From Acanthacorydalis orientalis (taxonomy: Eukaryota > Arthropoda > Insecta > Megaloptera > Corydalidae): a stretch of 64,000 nt of DNA. Made by a program: the position numbers and the translations under genes. The stretch spans positions 11,440,810 to 11,504,809 of the forward strand of contig CM068322.1 in the NCBI GenBank assembly GCA_034766995.1, read 5' to 3'. Every line of letters begins with the position of its first letter. Position 1 is the stretch's first letter. The notes below the pieces were generated by a model. It saw only the letters and a program-made list of their open reading frames with translations, was not told the origin of the DNA and searched no databases. Positions 12,211 to 23,097 of this stretch are shown piece by piece.

Positions 12211-12929
12211 TTAGTTTGGTAAGAATCAACGTGTTTATGTTAATATCATTTTAAAGTGCATTTTTCGATCTGTATTTTGATAATATGACTGGTTTTATAT
12301 CATCAATTATGCACTATATTGTCTGAAAACTATGTTTTTAAATATATTTCTTAATTTTGTTAAAAAAGTTTTTATTGAGATGTTAGGTTAGTAGAAAAAT
12401 AATTGAGGTTTTTGTTTTCAGAATACTAGACTTAATTTTTTTTAATGAAAGTGTCATTTTATCGTTTTTATGTTAATATAATTTTAAAGTGTATTTTTTG
12501 GTCTGTATTTTGGTAATAACGACATTGGTTTTATTATTAATTTTGCTTCAAATTGTGCTATTGAATGAAAGATAGAAAATAAGCAAAAAGGAGCATTTTT
12601 TCGTATGAATTCAAAACAAGTGGTAAACCAGCAGAGACTGCTCGTAAACTAAACGATGCTTTTTGTGCAGGTACTGTTAAGGAACGTACGGTGTGATGGT
12701 GGTTTCAAAAATTTCTTGGTAGCGACAAGGACTTGAAGATGAAAGTCGCAGGTGTCCTTTTTCAGTTCATAACGACCATCTGAAGGTGTTAGTTGAATCA
12801 AAATTACGTACAACAATTCTAGACCTTACACAAAAGTTAGAAGTTACTCATATAATAGTTTTAAATCAATTAAAATAGCTAGAAAAATCAAAAAAGTTTG
12901 ACAAATGGGTGTGTTTTGTACCAAACTAA
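12211..12929 (+). mobile_element. Internally deleted mariner with a duplicated 5' end
   Basis: Outer ends TTAGTTTGGTA and TACCAAACTAA form short inverted repeats next to TA. The 5' leader occurs twice: a block with ATGTTAATATCATTTTAAAG and a CTGTATTTTG motif near 12236-12290, and again from 12383, where a full mariner-type end (TTAGGTTAGTAGAAAAATAA) starts. Downstream is the N-terminal transposase region (separate entry). The element stops just after the conserved WVPHEL position, so the whole catalytic domain is gone. It belongs to the same family as 29258-30538, 52464-53025 and 55159-55700. Confidence 0.75.
12570..12915 (+). pseudogene. Mariner transposase relic, DNA-binding part only
   Basis: Recognisable in pieces. 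FEFKTSGKPAETARKLNDAF-like sequence (with A-E-T-A-R-K-L) is followed by an RTV-WWFQKF block and a serine/leucine linker. The end of the second helix-turn-helix (SIVLNQLK, then KKFDKW) precedes loss of similarity. The initiator ATG of related copies is ATAG here, and there are stops and frame changes. The DD34D catalytic domain is absent. It was formerly the cut-and-paste transposase that bound the element's own ends. Confidence 0.75.
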
Positions 12930-14366
12930 TATATTATTTATAATCATTGTAATCTATTAAGGCGCAAATAAAAATTACTGTTTTTTTTACTAATTTTTAG
13001 CAGATTTTAACTTTTTAACTACAACAGGTAATTACGAAAATTAAGTAGAATTCAGAATTAATTTATATGGTTTGATTTTGATCTGAAATGATACTTGAAC
13101 GAAATTCGGGCGAAACAAATAAAAAACTACAAAAAATAATAATTAAAATTCAAGAAAAATTATAAACGTTACTAATTTTCATAATTTTCGAAGGTCATTT
13201 ATTTGAGAATTATTTTTTTTAAAAAAATAATTTAACATTAAATGACTTTTAATTTTATACGAGACCATTAACTAAATTAAGTTTTAGACGTGTTAATCTA
13301 TTGTAATCAACAGATTTTCTTCATAATCACTTTATGAATTTATCCGAAGCCTCTCCTGGCCTTATACTTTTTTTTCTGTGATGCTATTGCTATTTCTTAA
13401 GTAGTAGATTGAAGATCTTCTTTAGTAGCACTTCAAATGAAGTTCTTTTTAAAGAATATTTCTCCGTCTGTTTCTCTTATTTTCTCTCATCTATTCATAT
13501 GTGTCTCTGTTATTTTCTATTGACTGACATAATTAAAATTAATTTCTTATTTTTTCATTTCTTGTGCAGCGTAAAACATTCACTTATCTTAAGTATCTCA
13601 TTTCTGCGGCTCATATTTAACTTTTTGTTCCAAATGTACAAGATTCATTGCAATATAATAGTATTAGAATAGTTATGACTATAAATTTTTTTATATTATT
13701 TTTTAGATTTTTTTTAATATGTTGTATATATTATTGAATTTAGTAAATGTAATAATTATATCTCATAATTTTAAGTACTTTATTAATAATAATAATTCAA
13801 AGATATGAAATATAAATAGCCTCCAAATGATAGTTATTAATAATTAAAAAATAATTAAAGATGTATATCAAAATAGTATTAATAATAAATGGCCACATAC
13901 TTAAGAAATTAACAAAATTAGTTAATTTTCAGTGTTAAATAAGTTGAAGATAAATATAATTAAAAGATAGTGTTCGAGATGATTTAAAAAATTAAACAAA
14001 ATTTGAATTATTATCCTCTTCAACTTGGTTCAATCGAATCAAACTTAAGGTATATTTCTATAATTGGTTTAGATTCTTAAGTCATTTTCTATTAGTCTGA
14101 GTGTATACCAAATTACCATAAAATAGTTTAAGAGCTGAAACCAATCGCATAATATTTTAAGAGTGATCCAATCCAACTAAACTGAAGAGAATAATACACG
14201 AATAATATACCAATATAGGGTGAGATACAGAAAAATAAACAATTGTAAACGTAAAATGACACTAAATATATTGGTGAGAATATAAAACATCAAATGTAAT
14301 ATTAAATGAACGAATAACTACTCAAAATTATTTAATATTTTCTTCTCAAGTGTATATAAAAATCTT

Positions 14367-14370
<4 letters not shown>
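12930..14370. other. AT-rich sequence, no gene seen
   Basis: Low-complexity AT-rich DNA. The open frame at 13409-13672 is rich in Phe, Leu, Ile and Ser because of T-rich composition, and has no recognised similarity. Confidence 0.55.

Positions 14371-14429
<59 letters not shown>
14371..14429. repeat. (TA)n microsatellite
   Basis: Uninterrupted TA repeat of about 58 bp. Confidence 0.95.
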
Positions 14430-14432
<3 letters not shown>

Positions 14433-14579
14433 AGATGGTAAAAATGCTTTAAATTTTTATCAAAAAACTATTTATTAACGTTTATCGATTTTTAAAAGTG
14501 GACTGTAAATAAAAAAAATATCTAAAAACAAAATGTTTGAGTTTAAAAACATATTTAACTGAAAAATGGAGTAACCACC

Positions 14580-14965
14580 ATCTATATAAAAAAATATGAA
14601 GACCAAGCTGGTTAACCGAATGACAGGTCAAACCGGAGTCAAAAGAAATACCCATCGAAATGTGTTGGTGGTGAGGTGTAGCTGCGATGGTGTCGCCGAG
14701 TCATCCCTCGAGAGCGAGCCTCTTGAGGGCGGTAGACTATCATCGTCGTGCTGGAACACGTCCTACCTGTTTTCTAGAATCGCGTTTCACGAAGCTTCAC
14801 CGCTAGCACGTCACGATCCCGTGCCGAGACATTTTTAAATTGCGAATATTTGATACACTCGGTCTCGCCACCCCGTGTCGCTTACCTCACACGCAGCAGC
14901 CAGCATCACGGAGCGTAAGAGTTTTATACCGACATGGAAATGTACAAACTGGTTTGCACTCAAGT
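14580..14965. other. GC-richer unique island, no coding match
   Basis: CpG-containing unique sequence. It has an open frame at 14596-14838 (80 codons, Met-Lys start) and another at 14840-15061; neither resembles a known protein and no splice signals stand out. It could be non-coding regulatory DNA or an unrecognised small exon. Confidence 0.35.
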
Positions 14966-15183
14966 GCTAGTTTATGTAATTTATTCATATATGTTTATTT
15001 GATAAGATCTGAGCGTACTTACATTCAAAAAATGTTTTTTCGCTTCGTTTCTTTCTTTTAGTCTTATGAAAATCAGAAATTGATGTTTTAAAAAAATCAC
15101 TTGAAACAGACTAGTCTTCATAAAGAATAAAACGCATTTTTTAGTTAATGTCAATAATAAACATAAAATAAATATATTATAGT

Positions 15184-15216
15184 ATATATATTTGTCTGCA
15201 TATAAATGTGTGTGGG

Positions 15217-15249
<33 letters not shown>

Positions 15250-15276
15250 ACATTTGTTTGCATATAAATGTGTGTG

Positions 15277-15314
<38 letters not shown>
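15184..15314. repeat. Duplicated microsatellite unit with (TA)n
   Basis: The segment GCATATAAATGTGTGTGGGT occurs twice, about 62 bp apart (near 15198 and 15260), each time followed by a (TA)n run. This is a local tandem duplication that includes the microsatellite. Confidence 0.85.
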
Positions 15315-15317
<3 letters not shown>

Positions 15318-15451
15318 GTTGTGGATCAATTATAAGAAATCAATATGGAATTTTATAATAATTTGCCTAAAATATAACCGAATTTCTGAGCAGTTTTTTA
15401 TATAGCTACAGTGGTGGGTATTTACATATTTAAATATTATATATATATATA

Positions 15452-16592
15452 CAGGGTGGCGCAAAAAGAACGAAAGGGTTTGAATAGTTAATCATTTTTT
15501 TGTCTTAATGTTTTCTTCTCTTTTTTTCTGATGTTTATTTTTAAACATTTGGAAATTACTCATTGAAAGGTACATAGCGGAACAACGTAATAAAATAATT
15601 GAAATTTATTTTGAAAATCTGTGTCTAATTATTTTGACGCAGCGAGAATATCGTCATTATTAATTAATTTTCGAACAGGAAGTCAATAATTAATCGTTTG
15701 GTTGCACATTTTCGACAACAAAGTGTAGTTAGTAACAGTCCAGTATCGAAAGACATCGTTTGACTTTAACTGAATAAAATATTCAATGTGTACAGAAGAG
15801 TATTGTGCGAAATCCTGAAACATCAACCAGAAAACGTTCAACTGCGCTTGGGATATATCGGAGGTCACTGCCTATTAAAAATATTGGCCGCATTAAAAAT
15901 CTTTCCATACAACGTCCAGCTTGTACAATAGCTAAAGCCAACAAATTCAAGAGAACTTCATCAGCGACAATTACACACATTTAGGTGTACTGTTTGGTGT
16001 GGAATAACGTCCGAAAGGATTATAGGCCCTTATTTCTACGAAAATGAAGACGGTACTGCTGTAATTATAAATAGTGCTCAATACTGTACGATGATAGATT
16101 TTTTTGAAGCCAGCTATTGATAATTGTCCACTGATATGGTTTCAATAAGATGGAGCCATAGCGCACACAGCCAAGACTCGATATGAAACTTTTACCGGGC
16201 ATTTTTGGAAAAGCATAATTTCAAGGAACAAAGATTTTAATTGGCCTGTGCATTCGTCTGATTTGACCTCTTCCGATTTTTTTTGTTTGGGGCTACTTAA
16301 AAGAATGTGTATATATGTCAATAAGTCAAAAACCATACTTCAGCTAAAGAACAACATACGAGAAGAAATTCGAGCATTATGTCCAGAAATCCTGAGAAAA
16401 GTGATTGAAAATGCCTAAAAAAGAGCTCGACTTTGTGAAACCGAAAATGAGCATCACTTACGTGATGTGATTTTTCATGTGTTGTCAAGAAAATTGCCCC
16501 ATCCATATATAAAATTTTGTGGAAAAAATTAAAATATTACAAATTCAAAAAATATTAATGCTTTAAAACCTTTCTTTCGTTTTCGGCCAGCG
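15452..16592 (+). mobile_element. Tc1/mariner-superfamily element with both ends, decayed
   Basis: Left end CAGGGTGGCGCAAAAAGAAC, continuing with GAAAGGG, directly follows a TA run. The right end, AACCTTTCTTTCGTTTTCGG and then CCAGCG-TA, is its degraded inverse. Total length is about 1.14 kb, near full length for the family. It contains a heavily mutated transposase (next entry). A second copy is at 36970-37869, with a related right-hand sequence. The element sits between (TA)n tracts, in keeping with a TA insertion target. Confidence 0.8.
15570..16515 (+). pseudogene. DDE_3-type Tc1/mariner transposase relic
   Basis: Fragments in three frames follow the insect transposase family with a DUF4817-like N-terminus and a DDE_3 catalytic domain. 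The N-terminal part (ERNKIIEIYFENLCL-like) is poor. The middle gives VQKSIVRNPETSTRKRS. The catalytic end is clear: WFQQDG-like sequence followed by AHTAKTRYETF, FNWPVHSSDL and LGYLKECVYM-like pieces, then the tail LRDVIFHVLSRKLPHP. Numerous stops and frame changes make it non-functional. Function is known only from the family: cut-and-paste transposition at TA. Confidence 0.75.
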
Positions 16593-16597
16593 TATGT

Positions 16598-16604
16598 ATA
16601 TGTA

Positions 16605-16691
<87 letters not shown>
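16598..16691. repeat. (TA)n microsatellite
   Basis: About 90 bp of TA repeats beginning ATGTATATGTATATATG. It lies between the transposon ending at 16592 and the mariner end starting at 16700. Confidence 0.95.
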
Positions 16692-16694
<3 letters not shown>

Positions 16695-16699
16695 ATATA

Positions 16700-17012
16700 T
16701 TAGATTGCTGCAAAAATAATTGCGGTTTTTACATATCGAGTATAAGGTAGTAGATATCAGTTAAAATTATATTTTTTAATCAAAGACCATTGACTTGCAC
16801 ACATTTCTCCCAACGGGAAACAAGTTTGTTCTTACAATATATTTTTATAAGATAGAATTCTGGAATCTTGGAATTAACAAATTCATTGAAAGTGCTTTGA
16901 GCTGATGCTGGATCTTTGAAAACTTTCTCTCGTATGAAATTACTCAAATGCTTAAAAAAAGTATAATCTGTCGGAGAAAAGTCCAGAGAATAAGGTGGGA
17001 GAGGTGAGGACG

Positions 17013-17016
<4 letters not shown>
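16700..17016 (-). mobile_element. Mariner 3'-end fragment, truncated at (TA)n
   Basis: Starts with a mariner-type terminal repeat (TTAGATTGCTGCAAAAATAA, then TTGCGG) and continues in close parallel with 59783-60090. Minus-strand translation from about 17010 to a TGA at 16780-16782 gives the transposase C-terminus: PPYSLDFSPTDYTFFKHLSN, IREKVFKDPASAQSTFNEFV, then SRWEKCVQVNG. The third catalytic acidic residue region (the D of P-T-D-Y) is present. Everything upstream is lost where the sequence becomes (TA)n at 17017. It is the same family as the nested mariner near 60 kb. Confidence 0.85.
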
Positions 17017-17052
<36 letters not shown>

Positions 17053-17056
17053 ATGT
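17017..17056. repeat. (TA)n(TG)n microsatellite
   Basis: TA run passing into GTGTGTGTATG. It marks the break in the mariner fragment. Confidence 0.9.
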
Positions 17057-17696
17057 ATAAGAAAAATAATAAGAACAGAGTGAAGAAGAACATTTTAGAT
17101 ACAAAAGTATAGAAAGATTATTATTACAGTTATCGATAAAATAATAATAGTAAAATTTTCGAAGTAGAAATAGGAAACATATACTAGATGGGCGACAGGT
17201 AATATTTATTGGGAGTTAACATATATAAAATCCTACAAACAAATCAATAAACGGTTTAGATAGATGGTTTCCAACAATTCATGCTATTTTTGTATAAAAG
17301 GCTGATATTTACGCTGAAAAAAATTTTAGACCGCCAGTGTATTATTAAAGGATGAAAATGATGAAGATACTATATTAACCTTTTTGTACTTAGATGATAA
17401 TAATAACCTTTAAAAGTACTTAATATTAAATATTTAACAATTTCAATTAAATTATTTTGTCTTATGACTCAGTGAAAATTAATTTGTCAAAGTAAATTTA
17501 GCAATAGTTTCAATAACTGCATCATTGTAACGAATTTTTCTCTTATATTCAAGTTCTTTATAAAATAAAAGTTATTTTATACTACAAAGGTACAAATTAC
17601 CAAGCATATTTCGATATGTTGTATATTTTTGTATTAGAAAAATAAATAATAAATAAAAAACAATGTTTTTTTATGAAATGTTAAAAATATTAATAT

Positions 17697-17729
<33 letters not shown>

Positions 17730-17745
17730 GGAATTAATTAAGTTC
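17057..17745. other. AT-rich sequence with (TA)n at 17702-17729
   Basis: No gene or transposon protein recognised. Confidence 0.55.
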
Positions 17746-18113
17746 TTCAATTTATATAAAAACAATAATATAAATTCTGTTAAAACATAATTAACTAATG
17801 TAATAATATATAATTAGTGACAATAAAATTTGTTTAAACTGATATAAAGGAACAATTAACATACTTTTTATAAAAAAAATAAAATAACGTAATATGAAAC
17901 CAATAAGAAGATGAATAATTGAATGAATAAATGAATAATTATTCAATTTATATAAAAATAATAATATAAATTCTATTACAACATAATTAAATAATGTAAC
18001 AATATGTAATTAGTGACAATAAAATTAGTTCAAACTGATATAAAGGAAAAATTAACATACTTTTTATAAAAAAACAAAATAACTTAATATGAAAACATTA
18101 AGAAGATGAATAA
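17746..18113. repeat. Tandem duplication, period 196 bp
   Basis: The block starting TTCAATTTATATAAAAACAA at 17746 recurs from 17942 with few differences. Shared landmarks are TATAATTAGTGACAATAAAA (TATGTAATTAG in the second), AAACTGATATAAAGGAA, ATTAACATACTTTTTATAAA and AAGAAGATGAATAAT. No coding capacity. Confidence 0.85.
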
Positions 18114-18379
18114 TATTTATATTCACGGATATTTTATTTTTGACTGGTATTTCCAAAATATAATGAGTAATATAACTTCTATCCAAATATTGATAAAAAT
18201 AAGAATGAATAAAAAGTCGGAGTAAACATTTTAGAATCAATTTATATTATGTGATTTGGGATTTTGTGAATAAAATAATAATAAAATAGAAATATGAAAA
18301 ATAAATGTACATGAATATCAAAAGTTATATTTAACTAGAAAGTCAATGATTTTGACATATTTCGGTAGAATATATATAC

Positions 18380-18965
18380 ACTTCTATCATAAAGTACAAA
18401 CAACTACTCAGTCTGGCGGTATTGCATATAAGACGAGAGAGAAAAAAACGGCACTGTTCGCGAAGCGAGCACAACCTGCATAAAATCCAATCTAAACTTC
18501 AAGCGGGGTGAAATATGAGTGACCTTATAAATATGTAGCCGGCTATAGGTGGGCTTTATGTACTCCATATTTCATAGTAAAATGTCGCGTAACCACGCGG
18601 CGGGGTTTGCTTAAACAAATAAAGCGACGACGGCGTCGTCGGTCGGTTGGTCGGTCTGTCGGTTGGTCGCGCGGAACCCGAGCCGAGGAGCACGGCTATA
18701 TCCTCCGTCGCCCGACGAATACCACAGTATCTGACGACGGCGGAGACAGAGGCGGTGGCGGTGGCTGCGGCGCCAACACGACCGCCGCTGCCACCACCAC
18801 TGCTATATTTTATGTCGTGGCTCAATCATGAATTACTTAGTACTTTTGTATTTGTATAACGCGGCTATGCATGTTACCCCACAAACCACTGTCGTTTCGA
18901 CTTTACATTGTACATATTTTTTCCCTCTTCGCGAAATCGTTCGAATCTTGTGACACTGCCGAAGT
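18380..18965. other. GC-rich island with low-complexity coding-like frames
   Basis: Clearly GC-rich against its surroundings, especially 18590-18800, with GGTCGGTTGGTCGG-type repeats and GGCGGTGGCGGTGGC trinucleotide runs. Open frames exist on both strands (plus 18607-18831, minus 18825-18556) but encode Arg-, Gly- or Ala/Thr-rich low-complexity peptides without a recognised domain. A CTTATAAATA sequence lies at about 18523. It could be a promoter or 5' UTR region. I do not call a gene. Confidence 0.4.
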
Positions 18966-19006
18966 TATGATTTTTTCTTTTATTTCATAACTATAAAAAT
19001 ATCATA

Positions 19007-19007
<1 letters not shown>

Positions 19008-19069
<62 letters not shown>
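19008..19069. repeat. (TA)n microsatellite
   Basis: TA repeat of about 55 bp. Confidence 0.95.
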
Positions 19070-19073
<4 letters not shown>

Positions 19074-19464
19074 TGAGAAAATCATTTTAATCCATTACGT
19101 TTGCTTAGTCCACAAAATAATAGTTGAGTATTGATGTTAATGATTTAGTAATTATTTATATATTGAGTAATGAAATAAGAAATTATTTTTCACCGAGACT
19201 TGCAATAATTATTCTTTCATATATTCAAATAATTATAGTCATAATCAATGTTTAGCGTTCTTATCTTATATTTCAGTATTTAACAAAATATTTTATATAA
19301 AACTGCTGTCTTTATTATTTTGTGGAATGAAAATAATTAAAAATCATATACAAAAAAAACCCAGAAAATAAGTAGTTGACACGTAGTTATTAGTAGATAG
19401 GGATTATATGAATATTGAAAAAAAAACAAATAAGATAAAATAAATAGTATCTTTGAATAGCTCA

Positions 19465-19527
19465 TTTACTTTTACATCATTTACAATTTTTATATTTAAA
19501 TAAAAAAAATGTAAATGATGAAGTAAA
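19465..19527. other. Imperfect hairpin, about 18-bp stem
   Basis: The arms TTTACTT-(TTA)-CATCATTTACA and TGTAAATGATGAAGTAAA pair over 18 positions with a 3-nt bulge and an AT-only loop of about 25 nt. It has the size of a small-RNA precursor stem, but the composition also allows chance. No known microRNA is recognised. Confidence 0.45.
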
Positions 19528-19647
19528 AATCTAAAAATATACACTTGTGCATGCTTTAAATCAATTAATCCTATTAAATATATATTATACACTATGTGTT
19601 CTGTTGAGATGAATATAAAAATAATAATATAGATTAACACACATAAA

Positions 19648-19654
19648 TATATAT

Positions 19655-19687
<33 letters not shown>

Positions 19688-19756
19688 GATAGATAGATAG
19701 ATAGATAGATAAATAGTTATTTGAGGTTTTAGGGCACTGACAATTGAGGTCATTAG

Positions 19757-19795
<39 letters not shown>
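19648..19795. repeat. (TA)n, (GATA)n and (TA)n around a short hairpin repeat
   Basis: (TA)n at about 19648-19686, then six GATA units at about 19687-19711, then the dispersed hairpin motif (next entry), then (TA)n at about 19763-19795. Confidence 0.9.
19715..19761 (+). repeat. Dispersed 47-bp hairpin repeat, copy A
   Basis: Reads AGTTATTTGAGGTTTTAGGG, then CACTGACAATTGAGGTCATTA and GCACGTG. It aligns base for base with copies at 29636, 33065 and 44137. The consensus core GGCGCTTCGACA...AGGTCATTAGCGCC is self-complementary at its ends (GGCGCT/AGCGCC). This copy has lost part of the stem. Confidence 0.6.
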
Positions 19796-19797
<2 letters not shown>

Positions 19798-20491
19798 ATG
19801 ATGGCGTCAGCGTCAAAATGCTCATAAGTAACAATAAATATGATCAGTAATGATTAATTGAATATTTTTGAACAGACAAAAAATTTTATTCATTCTCACA
19901 TTCTTCATACAACAAATATTAACGAGTGTTATATTAGATACTGTTTTATTACATATTTTCCTTCAGAATCTTATCACTATTTTGGATTATAGAAAATAAA
20001 TTTAGAAGTGTGAATAATATGTTACTTTTAATTATACTCTTGTATTTATAAAAGGTACGTGGTAAATCGTAAACAAGCAATCAACTTAAAATTTTACTTG
20101 TGACGTATTCGTTAACTTGTTATACTTATTTTCTACAATAAATTCCAATGCTTTTGTGAAAGAAGCGATACACCGAAATGTTGCTGACAGATGTAATAAT
20201 CAGCCATAGCACATAGTTAATGTCTTAAATAGAAAACTGTTAAATAAAAAACTGTTTACAAAATTCTACTTACATTTTATTAATACTGAATAAATGTAAA
20301 AAGAATTCATAGCATATACGAATATCGGTTGATACGATGACATAATTTTTCACCAAATAAATATGCCATATTACAAATTAAGTTAATCATACACATTAAG
20401 GCAATGTTTGTTATCTGATTTTATATTGAGAGTTTAACTTTATAATTTATTAAATGCGATATATTATTTAAATAATAGAAAATTATTTAAA

Positions 20492-20526
<35 letters not shown>

Positions 20527-20839
20527 TTAGATATGTCTGGAAAACTTAGAACACATTTTCAGGAATATTTTGAGGCTTTGAAGAGAACTGAAAAGAAATA
20601 TCATTTTTAAAAATAAATCATGTTAATAAAAAAGATAATTGAATTAAAAATGTATATTTTTAAAAGTATTAGATGTTGAAACTAATCCTGTATCTTTAAA
20701 CTGAATCAATCATAATTCTGTTTCAACTTAAAATATTTTGTCGTCGTTTTATTCAGATTTTGAAGCGAAACTTAATATTTAAAAGTATTACATCTTAGCT
20801 AAGCAGTTGGCATAATCGCACAAAACAGAAGTGAACACG
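19796..20839. other. AT-rich sequence with (TA)n at 20498-20522
   Basis: No gene recognised. Confidence 0.55.
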
Positions 20840-21125
20840 ATGGCGGCCGAAAAGAAGTATAGTAGTCAATGAATAATTTTGCCATTCCAATTAAAAAAAA
20901 ATGCTACCGAAGCCACGGATATACTTTGTTCAGCTTTGAGGGAAGGTGTTGTGACGAACAAAACATGCAAGAAATGCTAAACCAGTAGAAGAGGCCTGAA
21001 AATACATAACGACTTCATCGACTCAAAGCCGGCATCTTTTTTTCGATAAGGGATTCGTCAGCTACTCAGATGGAACCACGTTATAGAAAATAACGGGGGA
21101 TATTTTGAAGATTGAAAGGTATTCC
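20840..21125 (+). pseudogene. Possible mariner N-terminal relic
   Basis: After an ATG at 20840 the translation contains KKNATEATDILCSALREGVV followed by TNKTCKKC. This resembles the first helix-turn-helix of mariner transposases, where KG-NA-A-...C-.GEGV-.-R-CQ-WF is usual. Stops and a lost W-F block break it, and similarity ends before a (TA)n tract at 21137. No terminal repeat is seen on the left. The match is short, so this is a tentative call. Confidence 0.4.
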
Positions 21126-21133
21126 ATTTGTCC

Positions 21134-21136
<3 letters not shown>

Positions 21137-21171
<35 letters not shown>
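21137..21171. repeat. (TA)n microsatellite
   Basis: TA run closing the fragment to its left. Confidence 0.9.
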
Positions 21172-21176
<5 letters not shown>

Positions 21177-21344
21177 TCTTATTTTATAGAAGGCACCGAA
21201 TTAATTTATACACTAGAGAATATTTATTTCAAAGCAGTGATTTGTACTTTATTAAATTTATGGACAAAAACATTTGAATTGTCAAAATTTGTTTAAATTT
21301 TGATAGTATTTTGCAATTGTGACTAATTGTTTTGAGTAAGATTT

Positions 21345-21425
21345 GTACATGTATATATATATATATACATATACATACATACATACATATATGTATGAGT
21401 GTTTTTGTGCGTGTATGTATATGTG
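21345..21425. repeat. TA/CATA/TG low-complexity stretch
   Basis: TA repeat followed by CATACATACATACATATATG and TG-rich sequence. Confidence 0.85.
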
Positions 21426-21499
21426 TATCTAAATAGAAAAGGAAAAAGAACGTAGTTTTCTCTGTGTATATGTGAGTATATAACAAATGTATATACAAA

Positions 21500-21720
21500 C
21501 AGTTATACACGTCGGAGTTTCGGTTCCGAGCCGCCGGCGTGGCATTATCGCCTCGGTGTAAGTTTTGTTGAATCCCCGCGGAGATTTTGTCACGTCCGTT
21601 GCTCGACTACGTAGATCTCGTAGCCGACGGCCAGAAACAGGCGGCCGCCGGGCGACGAGTGGACTTTGGGGGCAAGTTATATCAACCAAGTAAGAATCTA
21701 CGCGGACAGTGGCAAGAAAA
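21500..21720. other. GC-rich unique island, no coding match
   Basis: Dense in CpG, including GAGCCGCCGGCGTGGC and GGCGGCCGCCGGGCGACG. Open on both strands over about 70 codons but without recognised similarity. A (TA)n tract follows at 21757-21802, and a second, weaker island lies at about 21830-22110. Confidence 0.4.
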
Positions 21721-21754
21721 TACATGTACATATATATAGATCCGTATATATTTA

Positions 21755-21756
<2 letters not shown>

Positions 21757-21803
<47 letters not shown>
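21757..21803. repeat. (TA)n microsatellite
   Basis: TA run between the two GC-richer blocks at 21.6 and 22.0 kb. Confidence 0.9.
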
Positions 21804-21805
<2 letters not shown>

Positions 21806-22159
21806 TTATATATGAATGTAGTGGTGTTTGAACAACGTATACCCATTGAGCAAGAAGTCCTCACCGCATACCACACACTACACCGTACAAGAGTCTTCAG
21901 TGTTGTGCGGCCTCGGCGATACTTGCGCGCTGTCCGCTTTTAAATTTATTATGAGTAGCTATTTCCCAAATGGAAATTTTATATATTTATCAGAATATAT
22001 TTCTTGTTGAATGTTTTGCAAAATGGTCAGAGATGTTTCGTAACACGCCTGTTCTGCATATGTCAAATTATGGCGGTTCTTCTCGACAAGAAACGTTCGA
22101 ATTTTTATTGTTCAATATCGCGCACGTTTCATAAAATGTTATAGTTTTCTTATGAACTG

Positions 22160-22160
<1 letters not shown>

Positions 22161-22221
<61 letters not shown>

Positions 22222-22222
22222 C
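22161..22222. repeat. (TA)n microsatellite
   Basis: TA repeat of about 55 bp ending ATGTATATACAC. Confidence 0.95.
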
Positions 22223-22401
22223 ACTATGTTTTATATATAGTATATATTAATACATCTCAAAAAACACAAAATTTAAAATTATTACATTTCCATTTACAAA
22301 CATTATTCAAACATTATTCTGTCTGATATGTTTATTTATTTTGATGTGCGCCATTTTTTATTGAAATAAAACTTAAAACTAAATTTAAACTAAATACACT
22401 T

Positions 22402-23097
22402 TTAACCTTTTGCACTCCAAGCAATTAGACTCTATATTGGTAGTCAACTCCAAGGTGCTTTTTTCAGATTTCTGAATTATGCAATGACCATGAAAAAATC
22501 TTGGCAATTTGTTAGATTATACGACTTTTTTCAAACTTTCAATTATTATTAACCAAACATAATCATATACAAATTAACATAGTTTAATGGAAATATTGTG
22601 TTTTATTTTATTATTCTTATGAATTTGTTTAAAGTAAATAATGGAAAACTAATATTTTTTTACTGCTATTGTATAACAATATTGATCTTATAAACATAAG
22701 TTTTTATTATAGAACTTCGATCTGTTGTGAAAATTTAAATAAAACTTATCCCTTATAGATTCTGTATTGTCAAAGTTTGCACGTTTTTTTCCATATTTTA
22801 TAAAATTATTTTTAGGTTCAAGGCATTAAAAATAACAGAAACTGGATTAGCAACTTACTTTTTCTATAAAGCACGATACAAATGTTTGAAAAACACTTCA
22901 GATCAGAAGTTTGTATATTACGAAATAGGATAAGAGTATGATAAACAGAAAAGTATCAACAATCGATGACATTGATGAAGGAACTCTTATCAAGGCTTTT
23001 ATTTGTAAATGATAAAATGTAGGCAGTGATACTGGCCAGGAGTATCGCTTTTAAGTTCCTGGGCAGTACAACTGGTCTTATGAGTGCAAAAGGTTAA
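22402..23097. mobile_element. TTAA-flanked MITE with perfect inverted ends
   Basis: The left boundary TTAA-CCTTTTGCACTC and the right boundary GAGTGCAAAAGG-TTAA are perfect inverses over 16 bp including the TTAA. Length is 696 bp. The interior has no transposase similarity. TTAA target duplications and CC-starting ends are the hallmark of piggyBac-type transposition, so this is probably a non-autonomous element moved in trans. It differs from the 44.2-kb family in its ends and interior. The exact inverted ends suggest a fairly recent insertion. Confidence 0.8.

Noticed and set aside
14596..14838. 80-codon open frame with Met start
   Set aside because: Considered as a small gene or exon, but no similarity, signal peptide or splice partner is visible.
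17384..17430. Possible TTAA element from TTAACCTTTTTG
   Set aside because: No inverse end with TTAA is found downstream; the second similar block is in direct orientation.
18556..18859. Arg/Gly/Ala-rich open frames in the GC-rich island
   Set aside because: Open on both strands because GC-rich trinucleotide repeats have few stops; no domain, no splice evidence.
20840..21125. Reading the N-A-T-E-A-T segment as a host gene
   Set aside because: It fits a mariner N-terminus better, and stops interrupt it; listed only as a weak transposon relic.
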